This document shows, in pieces, positions 44,737 through 53,776 of a stretch of 64,000 nt of DNA; the first letter of the stretch is position 1; the number at the start of each line of letters is the position of its first letter. The notes under the pieces are model-generated. The model did no database searches, was not told the origin of the DNA, and worked only from the letters and a program-made list of their open reading frames with translations. Position numbers and translations under genes: made by a program. Source of the DNA: an uncultured Eubacteriales bacterium (GTDB lineage: Bacteria > Bacillota > Clostridia > Peptostreptococcales > Anaerovoracaceae); the NCBI GenBank assembly GCA_900545135.1, contig UQXL01000002.1, forward strand, positions 54,790-118,789, in the 5' to 3' direction.

Positions 44737-44764
44737 GACAAGACATGGGTTGACGTAGTAAAAT
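44735..44764 (+). promoter_or_regulatory. Promoter of the second cobalamin riboswitch transcript
   Basis: TTGACA (44735-44740), 18-bp spacer and TAAAAT (44759-44764), directly ahead of riboswitch 2. Confidence 0.65.
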
Positions 44765-44775
44765 CAGAACAGAAC

Positions 44776-45006
44776 TTAATATAGGGCAAGGACATCTCGG
44801 AAGCCGGTGAAAATCCGGCGCTGTGTCTCAGCAACCGTGAGTATCAACGAAAGAGATCGACAACGCAAGGCGGGCAGCAGTAACTGTCAGGCAGGCAAAC
44901 GTCAGGCCACTGGAGCGAAAAGCTTTGGGAAGGTATCTCGAGTAGGATATAAAGATCAAGCCGGTAGACCTGTAATTGCCATAGCTTTCAGCCTTCTGAG
45001 GTGGGG
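44776..45006 (+). promoter_or_regulatory. Cobalamin (B12) riboswitch, copy 2
   Basis: Same conserved blocks as copy 1: GCCGGTGAAAATCCGGC, CTGTGTCTCAGCAACCGTGA, GGCCACTGGAGCG, TTTGGGAAGG and AAGCCGGTAGACC. L5 CTCAG (44827-44831) again matches a downstream CTGAG (44996-45000). It controls the FecR-DUF4430 gene and the ECF transporter operon. Confidence 0.94.
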
Positions 45007-45068
45007 TGTTGATATTATATGTCAGAAAATTTTGCTCAGGCGCAAGATTAAGATAGATTTTTCAAGAC

Positions 45069-45096
45069 AGGCACCTTATAAAAGGTGTCTTTTGCT
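45069..45096 (+). terminator. Expression-platform terminator of riboswitch 2
   Basis: AGGCACCTT pairs with AAGGTGTCT (one G-U pair) and is followed by TTTGCTTTG. It ends 17 bp before the GTG start of the next gene, so B12-bound riboswitch would stop transcription here. Confidence 0.8.
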
Positions 45097-45112
45097 TTGA
45101 AAGGAAAGTAAA

Positions 45113-46450
45113 GTGGAAAACAAAAAGAATAAAAAACTTTTCAACATAATAATGGTCGCTGTCATCGTCATCATAGCGATAGGCGGAACGATAGCCGTGG
45201 GAGCTGTGAAAGGCTGGTTCTCAGACGAAGCTGATACTTTGGCCGTCGCGGAGGAAGTGACAGGAATCGCCAGCGTAGAGCGGAACGGAGTTTCCTTCGA
45301 GCTGGAAAAGGATGCTGTGCTGAAAGACGGCGATAAGATAATTTCCAATGAAAAAGCCGAGGTTTTAATCAAATCAGGCGGTAATACATACAAGATGGCG
45401 GAAAATTCCGAGGCGGTTTTGGGGCAGTCAGGTGACGGTGCATATACTATGGAATTGTCGGCAGGAGAGGTTTTCACCGTTTTGGAAGAGGGAGAAAACT
45501 TCGGCGGCATGACTGCACAGGGCAGACAGATAACAGCAGACGGAACGGTGTTTTCCGTAAATGTGCAGACAGGCTCCATGGGCGTCAACGTCTTTGAGGG
45601 TGATGTTTCCGCGGAAAAAGAGTCAAGCAGTGTTACAGCCACGGCAGGAGAGAGCATCTCCGTCGTAGGCGATGAAATGGAAGTCACTGCTCTCGACATA
45701 GTTTCTTTGAACCAGTTCAACCTGGAAAACGCCATAGAGGTCGGCAAGTCCCGTAGGCTTTGCTTCACTGAAGAAGAATTCAACAAAGTAATAAGCGATA
45801 GGGAAGCTGAGACGGAAGAGCCGGGCGACGCAGAAGACGGCGAAGCCGACGGAGATTCCTCCGGCAATGATTCACAAGGCGAAGACCAGAGCGGCAGCGG
45901 TGCCAAGAATCCGGCTTCAAATAACTCCTCAGGGTCGGGTAATCAGAGCTCGAACAGCTCTTCCGGAAACGGTTCCTCTGCAGGCAGCTCCGGCGGCAAT
46001 CAGAGCGGCTCTTCAGGAGGAGATTCATCTGTCAAATATGACTACAACTGCACCATAGAGATAAGGTGCGATACCATATTGAACAACATGGATAAGCTTG
46101 ATAAGAGCAAGGCAGGATATGTGCCTGCAAATGGCGTCATACTGAGCAAGACTAAGGTGGGCTTTAACCAGGGAGAAACGGTATACGACGTACTGGATAG
46201 AATCTGCAGGTCCAGGAATATACAGATGGAAGCTTCATATACACCGGCATACGGCAGCAATTATGTGGAGGCAATAGGAAATCTCTATGAATTCGACTGC
46301 GGCCCTCTGTCAGGCTGGATGTACAAGGTCAACGGATGGTTCCCTAACTACGGTTGTTCTTCATATACCCTGAAAGACGGAGACACTATAGTATGGCTGT
46401 ACACATGCGAGGGGCTTGGAGCTGATGTGGGCGGATCCATGAATTCTTAG
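45113..46450 (+). CDS. Membrane-anchored FecR-domain and DUF4430-domain protein
   Basis: A 445-residue extracytoplasmic protein anchored by one N-terminal helix (about 9-30). A FecR-like beta domain follows (about 55-185, VERNGVSFELEKDAVLKDGDKI, ADGTVFSVNVQTGSMGVNVFEGDV), then a Ser/Gly/Asn linker (about 235-310) and a C-terminal DUF4430 domain (about 315-437) with PLSGWMYKVNGWFPNYGCSSY and DGDTIVWLYT. DUF4430 is the transcobalamin C-terminal-like fold, so this protein probably presents or receives cobalamin at the membrane, next to the transporter encoded 18 bp downstream. Start GTG with AAAGGAAAG upstream. Confidence 0.85.
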   Translation: MENKKNKKLFNIIMVAVIVIIAIGGTIAVGAVKGWFSDEADTLAVAEEVTGIASVERNGVSFELEKDAVLKDGDKIISNEKAEVLIKSGGNTYKMAENSEAVLGQSGDGAYTMELSAGEVFTVLEEGENFGGMTAQGRQITADGTVFSVNVQTGSMGVNVFEGDVSAEKESSSVTATAGESISVVGDEMEVTALDIVSLNQFNLENAIEVGKSRRLCFTEEEFNKVISDREAETEEPGDAEDGEADGDSSGNDSQGEDQSGSGAKNPASNNSSGSGNQSSNSSSGNGSSAGSSGGNQSGSSGGDSSVKYDYNCTIEIRCDTILNNMDKLDKSKAGYVPANGVILSKTKVGFNQGETVYDVLDRICRSRNIQMEASYTPAYGSNYVEAIGNLYEFDCGPLSGWMYKVNGWFPNYGCSSYTLKDGDTIVWLYTCEGLGADVGGSMNS

Positions 46451-46468
46451 AGTACAGGCGGACATACA

Positions 46469-47362
46469 ATGAGCAAAGACGTGTTTACGACTTACAATCC
46501 GATAATAAACTTTGTATTTTTCATGGGAGCGGTGGTGCTCGGAATGTTTTTCGTGCACCCCGCCTTTTTGGCATGTTCGCTGCTGCTGTCCTTTTCATAT
46601 TATCTGACGGTTCGCGGCAGGCGCGGACTCAAGTTCGTGCTGGGAATGATACCGCTGTTCATCGTCCTTTCAGCGATAAATCCGCTGTTCAACACCAGCG
46701 GAGCGACAGTGCTCTTCACCTACCTCGGCGGCAGAGCATACACTCTGGAAGCGCTGTTTTACGGCATGGCGGTGGCGGCCATGTTCGTTTCCATAATGAC
46801 GTGGTTCGCCTCATATAACGCGGTGATGACCAGCGACAAATTCCTTTATATTTTCGGCAAGGCGGCGCCGTCCGTCTCGCTGGTACTTTCAGCGATACTC
46901 AGGCTTATCCCCAGCTTTCAGCGCAAAGCAGTCCAGATAGCGGGAGCGAGGAAATGCATCGGCAAGGCGGGAGATGCGGGGAAGCACAGAGAAAAAATAG
47001 AAAACGGCATGACCGTCATGTCCACCCTTACCACCTGGGCGCTGGAGGGAGGTATAGTCACCGCCGACAGTATGAGAAGCCGCGGATACGGCAGCGGCAG
47101 GCGGACTAATTTCGCCATTTACAGGTTCGGTAAAAGAGACATATTTCTCGTCGTATTTATGTCGGTGCTAATAGCTGGGGTGATGATATGCGCATCTTTC
47201 GGCGGAACGAAAGTTTCATATACTCCCGTAGTAGAGATAGCGGGGCTGGATAATACATACACCATAGCGGGAACGATAGCTTACTTCATTTTTTTAGCGA
47301 TACCAACAGTACTTAATATCACGGAGGAAATAACATGGCGCATTTTGAGATCAAGGATCTGA
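46469..47362 (+). CDS. ecfT: ECF transporter T component (first copy)
   Basis: A 297-residue transmembrane coupling protein of an energy-coupling-factor transporter. It has about five membrane helices and the two coupling-helix motifs that touch the ATPases: AGARKCIG (Ala-Arg-x) and MRSRGYGSGRRT (about residues 206-217). It starts the transporter operon and overlaps the ATPase gene by 28 bp. Together with the ATPase it energises the S component encoded further downstream. Confidence 0.9.
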   Translation: MSKDVFTTYNPIINFVFFMGAVVLGMFFVHPAFLACSLLLSFSYYLTVRGRRGLKFVLGMIPLFIVLSAINPLFNTSGATVLFTYLGGRAYTLEALFYGMAVAAMFVSIMTWFASYNAVMTSDKFLYIFGKAAPSVSLVLSAILRLIPSFQRKAVQIAGARKCIGKAGDAGKHREKIENGMTVMSTLTTWALEGGIVTADSMRSRGYGSGRRTNFAIYRFGKRDIFLVVFMSVLIAGVMICASFGGTKVSYTPVVEIAGLDNTYTIAGTIAYFIFLAIPTVLNITEEITWRILRSRI

Positions 47363-49002
47363 GCTTTTCTTATCCTGTCAGCAAAGATAAGCTGGCGTTG
47401 GATCATATAAATTTGAATATAGAGAAAGGCGAATACATAGCAGTATGCGGAAAGAGCGGAAGCGGCAAGACGACTCTGCTCAAGCACCTCAAATCGACGC
47501 TGGCGCCTCACGGAAACGTATCCGGAGAAATATTCTTTGAGGGGAAACCTCTAAAGGACGCTGACCTGAGAGAACAGTCCAGCAAGATCGGATACGTGAT
47601 GCAGAATCCAGATAATCAGATCGTAACGGACAAAGTGTGGCATGAGCTGGCTTTCGGCCTTGAAAGCCTGGGCATAGATCAGAAGACCATCAGGCTCAGG
47701 GTGGCTGAAATGGCCAGCTATTTCGGCATACAGAGGTGGTTCCATAAGGACGTGGCCGAGCTTTCCGGAGGGCAGAAACAGCTTCTTAATCTGGCATCCA
47801 TCATGGCTATGCAGCCCACCGTGCTGATACTCGACGAGCCTACCAGCCAGCTGGACCCAATAGCGGCCGCCGATTTTCTCAACACCGTAAGAAAGATAAA
47901 TCTGGAGCTGGGAACTACGGTAATAATAACGGAGCACAGGCTGGAAGACATCTTCCACGCCGCCGACAGAGTCGTGGTGATGGAAAACGGCAGAATCATC
48001 GCCAGCGACCAGCCGAGAAAAGTAGGAGAATTTCTGAGAGAGGGCGAAAACGAAATGTTCGCAGCCATGCCTTCTCCCGTGCAGATATATTACGGTACTG
48101 GCAGCGAGCTGGAATGTCCGCTGACTGTGAGAGAGGGACGCAGCTGGCTCAGCCAGACTTTTGAGGGCAAAGAGATAAAGACGGTTTCCCTTGAAAAGCC
48201 AGAAGCACCGGAATCGTCAGAGGAGCCGGCCATCCTGATGAAAGAAGTCTGGTTCCGCTACGAAAAAGAAGCTCCCGACGTGCTCAGGGGCGTCAGCCTC
48301 AGCGTGCCGAAAGAAAAGATATTCGCCATAGTGGGCGGCAACGGAACAGGAAAGTCCACGACGCTGAAATCCATATGCAATATATGCAAAGCATACAGGG
48401 GAAAGATACTCATAGACGGAAAACGCATTGAAAAGTACCGTTCCGATGAGCTTTTCAATGGCAATCTGGCCATGCTTCCGCAGGATCCGCAGAGCTTGTT
48501 CGTGAAAAAGACGGTGAGGGAAGATCTGGAGGAGATTCTACCTAAAAACTGCGGCGACAGAGACGAGCGCGTGCGCAGAGCAGCGGAGACCTGCCAGATA
48601 ACACAGCTTTTGGACAGCCATCCTTACGATTTATCGGGAGGCGAGCAGCAGAGGGCAGCTTTGGCCAAAGTACTTTTGACCGAGCCGAGGATACTGCTTT
48701 TAGACGAGCCGACCAAGGGACTGGACAATTTCTTCAAAATCAAATTCGCAGAAATTCTAAATCAGCTGAAAGCTGACGGCGTCACCATACTCATGGTTTC
48801 CCACGACGTGGAATTCTGCGCTAAATACGCCGATCTGGTGGGAATGTTCTTCGACGGCAGCGTGGTGACTGTAAACAGTCCGAACAAGTTTTTCTCACAG
48901 AACAGCTTTTATACTACGGCAGCCAACAGGATGAGCCGTCACTTGTTTGAAAATGCCATAACCAACGAGGATGTGATTGAATTATGCAAAATGAACAGAT
49001 AG
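47335..49002 (+). CDS. ECF transporter ATPase, two ABC domains fused
   Basis: A 555-residue protein joining the two normally separate ECF ATPases. Domain 1 (about 1-240) has Walker A GKSGSGKTT, the ECF Q-loop VMQNPDNQIVTD, signature LSGGQKQL and Walker B LILDEPTSQLDP. Domain 2 (about 300-530) has GGNGTGKST, LPQDPQSLFVKKT, LSGGEQQR and LLLDEPTKGLD. The switch histidines (ITEHR, VSHD) are present. The fusion is known in cobalamin-related ECF modules of Clostridia. Overlaps both neighbours (28 and 19 bp), so the operon is tightly coupled. Confidence 0.95.
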   Translation: MAHFEIKDLSFSYPVSKDKLALDHINLNIEKGEYIAVCGKSGSGKTTLLKHLKSTLAPHGNVSGEIFFEGKPLKDADLREQSSKIGYVMQNPDNQIVTDKVWHELAFGLESLGIDQKTIRLRVAEMASYFGIQRWFHKDVAELSGGQKQLLNLASIMAMQPTVLILDEPTSQLDPIAAADFLNTVRKINLELGTTVIITEHRLEDIFHAADRVVVMENGRIIASDQPRKVGEFLREGENEMFAAMPSPVQIYYGTGSELECPLTVREGRSWLSQTFEGKEIKTVSLEKPEAPESSEEPAILMKEVWFRYEKEAPDVLRGVSLSVPKEKIFAIVGGNGTGKSTTLKSICNICKAYRGKILIDGKRIEKYRSDELFNGNLAMLPQDPQSLFVKKTVREDLEEILPKNCGDRDERVRRAAETCQITQLLDSHPYDLSGGEQQRAALAKVLLTEPRILLLDEPTKGLDNFFKIKFAEILNQLKADGVTILMVSHDVEFCAKYADLVGMFFDGSVVTVNSPNKFFSQNSFYTTAANRMSRHLFENAITNEDVIELCKMNR

Positions 49003-49763
49003 AAAAATCACCGGAAGATAGAATAAAGGAGACGGATAAAACGGAGAAAAACGCGGCCAGTAAGGGCTCAAGACGCGGATTTTGGGCGGTGATACTCATT
49101 GCTGTGGTTTTGATTCCGCTCACCATAATCATATCGTGGCGGCTTGGAGACAGGAAATATTACATAGCCAGCGTGCTGATAATGATTTATTCGATGATTC
49201 CGTTTTTCATAAGCTTTGAAAGACGCAAGCCGCAGCCCAGGGAACTGATGACCTTGGCCGTGATGTGCGCCATAGCTGTAGTTTCAAGAGCCATATTCAT
49301 AGCCGTGCCGCATTTTAAACCCATAGGAGCCATAGTCATGATAACGGGAATGGCTTTCGGACCGCAGGCCGGATTCATGACGGGCGCTTTGAGCATGCTG
49401 ATAAGCGATATCATCTTCGGTCAGGGACCGTGGACGCCTTGGCAGATGCTGGCTTTCGGGCTGATAGGATTTATCGCCGGTCTCATGTCGAAGGCGGGGA
49501 TACTGTCCAGGAAAAAGCCCGCCTTTAATGCTTTGATCGGATTTCTCATGATATTTCTGCTAGTCGGACCTATCCTCGACACAAGCACTGTCTTTACGAT
49601 GATACAGATACCCGGCGTTGAAGTGCTGGCTATATATCTGGCAGGCATACCTATAAACGCTATTCACGGAAGCGCTGTAGCCCTGGGAATGCTGCTGCTC
49701 ACCAGGCCTATGCTGGAAAAGCTGGACAGGATAAAGGTAAAATACGGGATGATGGAATTATGA
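48984..49763 (+). CDS. ECF transporter substrate-binding (S) component, probably cobalamin-specific
   Basis: A 259-residue membrane protein with a charged N-terminus (about 35 residues) and six or more helices. Typical S-component features: small-residue-rich helix 1 (TLAVMCAIAVVSRAIF), the Gly/Pro loop FKPIGAIVMITGMAFGPQAGFMTGALS and GQGPWTPWQMLAFGLIGFIAG. Two extra N-terminal helices precede the six-helix core. The substrate cannot be read directly; the B12 riboswitch and the DUF4430 neighbours argue for cobalamin or a corrinoid, by analogy with CbrT systems. Confidence 0.82.
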   Translation: MQNEQIEKSPEDRIKETDKTEKNAASKGSRRGFWAVILIAVVLIPLTIIISWRLGDRKYYIASVLIMIYSMIPFFISFERRKPQPRELMTLAVMCAIAVVSRAIFIAVPHFKPIGAIVMITGMAFGPQAGFMTGALSMLISDIIFGQGPWTPWQMLAFGLIGFIAGLMSKAGILSRKKPAFNALIGFLMIFLLVGPILDTSTVFTMIQIPGVEVLAIYLAGIPINAIHGSAVALGMLLLTRPMLEKLDRIKVKYGMMEL

Positions 49764-50644
49764 GATTTGACAGTTACCACCCTATGATAAACTTGATATA
49801 CTTTACAGCCGCCATCGGACTGACGATATGGTTCGACCACCCCGTCTTTGCAGCGCTGTCCTTTATATGTGCCTTTATATACTCGGTCAAGCTGAAAGGC
49901 AGGAGAGCTCTTATTTTTAATCTCTGCCTCCTGATACCTATGGCTGTTTATACGTGGTGGTATGGATATTACAATCACTTCGGCGTTACGGTGATAGGCC
50001 ATAACTTTGTCGGCAACAGCATAACGGTGGAATCGCTGGCTTACGGACTCTGCCGCGCAGCCACCGTAGGCTCGGTGATAATGTTTTTGTCATGCATGCT
50101 GGCAGTCTTTTCTTCCGACAAGGTGGTATATCTCTTTGGAAAGATTTCTCCCAAGCTGTCGCTGTATTTGTCGGTCATACTCAGAGCTGTGCCTAGATTA
50201 AAGCAGTATGCAGGGCGCATAAATCTGGCTCAGAGCGGCATCGGCAGAGGTTGCTGGCAGGGAAGTCTTATAAAAAGGCTGAGAAGCGTGGTACGCCTCG
50301 CTTCTATATTGATAACCTGGACGCTGGAAAACTTTGTGGAAAGCTCCTGGTCCATGAAAAGCAGGGGCTATTCCCTCAAAGGGCGAACGGCCTTTTCCAT
50401 ATACAGATTTGACAACAGGGACAGATCTTTCGTCATAACCATGTTTGCGCTGCTGACGCTGATCATGGTGGCCTGGGCGCTTAACCAGACGAACATTTAT
50501 TATGACCCGGTGATCATAATGACGCCGGTAACGGCGGTATCGTACATATTCTATGCAGCTTACGCTCTGCTGCTGCTTTTGCCTATGCTGCTGCAGACAG
50601 CAGGTGAAAGGAAGTTCGACAGGCTGAGAAAAGGGCTGGAATAG
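49760..50644 (+). CDS. ECF transporter T component (second copy)
   Basis: A 294-residue protein homologous to the T component at 46469: it begins RFDSYHPMINLIYFTAAIG, where copy 1 has TTYNPIINFVFFMGAVV, and contains SMKSRGYSLKGRTAFSIYRF where copy 1 has SMRSRGYGSGRRTNFAIYRF. The start overlaps the S-component stop in an ATGA. Having two T components in one operon with one fused ATPase and one S component is unusual. They may form a heterodimeric or alternative coupling module, or one may serve other S components in the cell. Confidence 0.88.
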   Translation: MRFDSYHPMINLIYFTAAIGLTIWFDHPVFAALSFICAFIYSVKLKGRRALIFNLCLLIPMAVYTWWYGYYNHFGVTVIGHNFVGNSITVESLAYGLCRAATVGSVIMFLSCMLAVFSSDKVVYLFGKISPKLSLYLSVILRAVPRLKQYAGRINLAQSGIGRGCWQGSLIKRLRSVVRLASILITWTLENFVESSWSMKSRGYSLKGRTAFSIYRFDNRDRSFVITMFALLTLIMVAWALNQTNIYYDPVIIMTPVTAVSYIFYAAYALLLLLPMLLQTAGERKFDRLRKGLE

Positions 50645-50689
50645 GCGGATGCGGATAAACACGAATGCAGGACAAATTTAAGACGGCAG

Positions 50690-50740
50690 AAAATGTTGCA
50701 GAGCTTTCACATTTAAGAGAATTCTGCAGCATTTTATTAT
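50690..50740 (+). terminator. Terminator of the ECF operon
   Basis: A 13-bp stem (50690-50702 with 50723-50735, one G-U pair) and a T-rich tail about 45 bp after the second T component. The rest of the gap to 50933 holds no recognisable gene. Confidence 0.85.
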
Positions 50741-50933
50741 TGAGCTCTTGCTGGCATTGACAGGACTTTGACCGCTGGCAGCCAGGCGCAGTTTTCCTGA
50801 ACGTACATATGCGGCCCGACAGAGGTGAGCGCAGGTAAGCGCGATTGATTTAAGGCAACTTGGGGTATTGATTTTTATGACAGCATTAAATATACTATAA
50901 TATTGGAAGCTTAACGCAGAGGAGAAAAGAAAC

Positions 50934-51770
50934 ATGATTAAAAAGGATACGGAGCAGGTCTTGCTCATCAACGACATAGCAGGATACGGAAAAATCTCAT
51001 TGGGAGTCATGATACCTATAATGTCCCACATGGGATTCAATATATACAATCTGCCGACGGCAGTGGTTTCAAATACGCTGGACTACGGTCTGTTCGACAT
51101 TCTTGATACCACCGAGTACATGAAAAACGCCCTCAAAGTATGGAAAGAGCTGGGTTTTTCCTTTGACGCGATTTGCACCGGCCTGATAATTTCCGAAGAG
51201 CAGGTGAAGGTCGTGGCCGAGTACTGCCGCAGGCAGAGAGAAAAAGGCACCAGTATTTTCGTCGACCCGATAATGGGAGACGACGGAAAGCTTTACAACG
51301 GCGTTTCCGATAATACCGTGGTATATATGAGACAGATATGCTCTGTGGCCGACATCGTGATGCCCAACTTCACGGAGGCAGCTTTCCTCGCCGACATGTA
51401 TCAGGACAAGAAAGAAGTAACGAGAAAGGAAGCGGAGAACATCGTCGATGAATTCAGGAGACTGGGCTCCAAGTCGGTCATAGTTACCAGCGTCATCATG
51501 GACGGACAGCCGTGCGTGTTCGGCTTTGACGACGGAAAGAACGAATATTTCACCATTCCTTTCGATCAGGTACCGGTCCAGTTCCCGGGCACGGGAGACA
51601 TCTTTTCCGCACTGCTCATAGGCGGAGTGCTCAAGGGTGTGGAGCTGCAGAAAGCAACTAAATTCTCCATGGACATGGTCAGAAAACTGATAATAAGAAA
51701 TAAAGAAAACGTTGATAAATACAAAGGGATTCCTATCGAAAAATATCTGGAAGAGATGACAAATTTTTAA
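50934..51770 (+). CDS. Pyridoxamine/pyridoxal kinase (PfkB family)
   Basis: A 278-residue ribokinase-fold kinase. It starts with LLINDIAGYGKISLGVMIPIM, typical of the PdxY-like branch, and has ADIVMPNFTEAAFL and the catalytic VQFPGTGDIFSALLIGG (anion hole and aspartate base, about residues 217-233). It phosphorylates pyridoxal or pyridoxamine in vitamin B6 salvage. It precedes a ferredoxin-like gene by 12 bp. The ATG follows GAGGAGAAA. Confidence 0.88.
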   Translation: MIKKDTEQVLLINDIAGYGKISLGVMIPIMSHMGFNIYNLPTAVVSNTLDYGLFDILDTTEYMKNALKVWKELGFSFDAICTGLIISEEQVKVVAEYCRRQREKGTSIFVDPIMGDDGKLYNGVSDNTVVYMRQICSVADIVMPNFTEAAFLADMYQDKKEVTRKEAENIVDEFRRLGSKSVIVTSVIMDGQPCVFGFDDGKNEYFTIPFDQVPVQFPGTGDIFSALLIGGVLKGVELQKATKFSMDMVRKLIIRNKENVDKYKGIPIEKYLEEMTNF

Positions 51771-51782
51771 GAGGTGATACAT

Positions 51783-52220
51783 ATGCAATTGACAGATAGA
51801 GTTAAACACTGCAACGGCTGCGAGGCGTGTGTCGTAGGCTGTAAATATTCCTGTGTCAAGATGAAAGAATCTGCAGGCCGAAAGCTTCCCGAAATCAACG
51901 AGGACGGATGCAGCAAGTGCAATGCCTGCATCTTATACTGCCCTTTATATAATCCTGTAGAGCTGCCGGAGTTCGCGGAATTTTTCGATTCTCCGGAGGA
52001 TGTGAGAAAGCGGGAAATGGCTCCGATCTACAGGTCTGTGATGAGAAACGTTAAGGAAGGAAAATACACTGAATTTGTCGGTACTCTCTGCCAGATAGCT
52101 GCGCTCAAGTCCCTGAGAGGAGACAAGCTGGCTCATAATCTGGCGCTGTTTCCCATCTTCTGCGACGAAGAACAGAGAAAGTCAAACGCGGCATGTATGG
52201 CCTGCCCGTTTTATAAATAG
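51783..52220 (+). CDS. Ferredoxin-like iron-sulfur protein
   Basis: A 145-residue soluble protein with two cysteine clusters: CNGCEACVVGCKYSC near the N-terminus and CSKCNACILYCP (about 40-51), a regular 4Fe-4S pattern C-x2-C-x2-C-x3-CP. A conserved CxxC (CMACP) lies at the C-terminus. The electron partner is not apparent. The start is ATG 51783 after AAGAGGTG; an in-frame GTG 9 bp upstream lies inside that site. Possibly co-transcribed with the kinase. Confidence 0.75.
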   Translation: MQLTDRVKHCNGCEACVVGCKYSCVKMKESAGRKLPEINEDGCSKCNACILYCPLYNPVELPEFAEFFDSPEDVRKREMAPIYRSVMRNVKEGKYTEFVGTLCQIAALKSLRGDKLAHNLALFPIFCDEEQRKSNAACMACPFYK

Positions 52221-52238
52221 AGGAGAAAAGATAAATAC

Positions 52239-53564
52239 ATGGATAACATTTTAAAACAGATAAAGGACGCCGAGCAGCTCTTTTCCGGATATGAAATAAC
52301 AGGCAGAGAGCTGGCCAGAGTCAAAGCTCTCGCCCAAAAGCTGGAAAACAGCAGCATGACCGTCTCAGTGATCGGACAGTTCAAACGCGGAAAGAGCGCC
52401 CTTGTCAACTGCATACTGGAGGATAAGATACTGCCTGTAGGCATAGTGCCGGTGACTGCCGTTGTGACGACGGTGGAATACGGGGAAAAGAAAGCGGCTG
52501 TCCATTTTGCCAACGGAGTAGTCAAGGAGACTGAGTTTGAGCAGATTTCCGCCTACGTCAACGAGCAGGAAAACAAAGACAATCATCTGAATGTGACAAA
52601 GGTTTCCATAACCTGCCCTGCGGAGTTCCTCAAGGGCGGCATAACTCTGGTGGACACGCCGGGAGTCGGTTCTATGCACGAGAACAATTCAAAGGAAGCT
52701 TACGCTTTCGTCAAGGAAAGCGACGCCGTCATATTCACTCTTTCGGTGGACAGCCCGATAAACCAGATAGAAATCGAGTTCCTGAAGAACGCCAAGGAGC
52801 ACGCGGCGAAATTCTACTTCGCCGTCAATAAGATAGACGTCATAGATCAGGAGGAGTTGGCGGACTACATCGCATACTGCCGCAAATTCATAGCGGACCT
52901 GATGGAAGTTGAGGACGTGATGATGTTCCCTGTCAGCGCCAAGAAAAATATCGGTGTTGCAGAGCTCAAGGACGCTATCGTCAAAGACTGCGCCGCGCAG
53001 AGGCAGACAATACTTGAGGAATCGGCCAAGCTCAAGCTTCACGATATAGTTCTCAGCGCCCTTTCGCAGATAACTCTCTACAGGAGCGCTCTTTCGATGC
53101 CGGCCGATGAGTTTGACAAGAGGTTTTCCGAGATGAAAACTTTCTTTGCAGAAATTCAGCAAGAGACAGAACAGCTGACGGAAAGCGAGAAGAAAAGCAG
53201 AGCCGTGCGCGAAGCTCACTTGAACAGCGTCAGGAATATGCTGGCTGAAAAAGTAAAGGAGCTTTTCGGCATAGAGTATCATTACGATATCCATGACGTG
53301 GAAGAGGCCGCGGAAACGCAGAGCGCTGACGTTCAGGCAGCCTCAGTGAGGGAAGCCGGAGACTCCTGCAGCCAGGAGGCTTATGCGCCGCAGCCTGCAG
53401 GAGACGATCTGCAGCTGCAGGTCGAAGCTCTGTGCAATTCCCTTGATTCCACTCTGAACACGATTTTCATGCATAGAGAAGAAAACGCCTATAAAGTCGT
53501 CAGGAGGATAAACGACCTGAACCGCCTGGTGCAGAAGCTGGTCAAGATGCGCGACGGAAGATAA
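52239..53564 (+). CDS. Dynamin-family GTPase
   Basis: A 441-residue protein. The GTPase part has G1 GQFKRGKSALVN (about 47-58), G2 threonine in PVTAVVTT, G3 DTPGVGS and G4 NKID. After about residue 260 come long helices with coiled-coil character, and the C-terminal 60 residues are again helical. Bacterial dynamin-like proteins remodel or repair membranes, for example under phage or antibiotic stress. No partner gene of a paired dynamin system is adjacent. A variable Ala/Glu-rich stretch sits at about 350-385. Confidence 0.85.
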   Translation: MDNILKQIKDAEQLFSGYEITGRELARVKALAQKLENSSMTVSVIGQFKRGKSALVNCILEDKILPVGIVPVTAVVTTVEYGEKKAAVHFANGVVKETEFEQISAYVNEQENKDNHLNVTKVSITCPAEFLKGGITLVDTPGVGSMHENNSKEAYAFVKESDAVIFTLSVDSPINQIEIEFLKNAKEHAAKFYFAVNKIDVIDQEELADYIAYCRKFIADLMEVEDVMMFPVSAKKNIGVAELKDAIVKDCAAQRQTILEESAKLKLHDIVLSALSQITLYRSALSMPADEFDKRFSEMKTFFAEIQQETEQLTESEKKSRAVREAHLNSVRNMLAEKVKELFGIEYHYDIHDVEEAAETQSADVQAASVREAGDSCSQEAYAPQPAGDDLQLQVEALCNSLDSTLNTIFMHREENAYKVVRRINDLNRLVQKLVKMRDGR

Positions 53565-53671
53565 TCCGGCAGCTCAGCGCAGGCACCGGGACACGACAGA
53601 TCATGAGAATAGACGTATGCATGATCAGGAAAACTTGAAATAAAATTGTTAAACTGGCACTTGCCAATAAA

Positions 53672-53704
53672 CCGCCGTAATCTCAAAGGTTCCGGCGTTT
53701 TTTA
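53672..53704 (+). terminator. Terminator after the dynamin gene
   Basis: CGCCG (53673-53677) pairs with CGGCG (53693-53697), then six T. Just upstream is a small palindrome TGGCACTTGCCA (53655-53666). Confidence 0.75.
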
Positions 53705-53776
53705 TTGCAGCGCGAATATGTGTAAAAAGAACGCTAAGATGCGGCCTAAACGGTGGTATTGATACAATTTATTCCC

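Noticed and set aside
53655..53666. TGGCAC as another sigma-54 site
   Set aside because: It is part of a small palindrome and has no -12 element at the right spacing.
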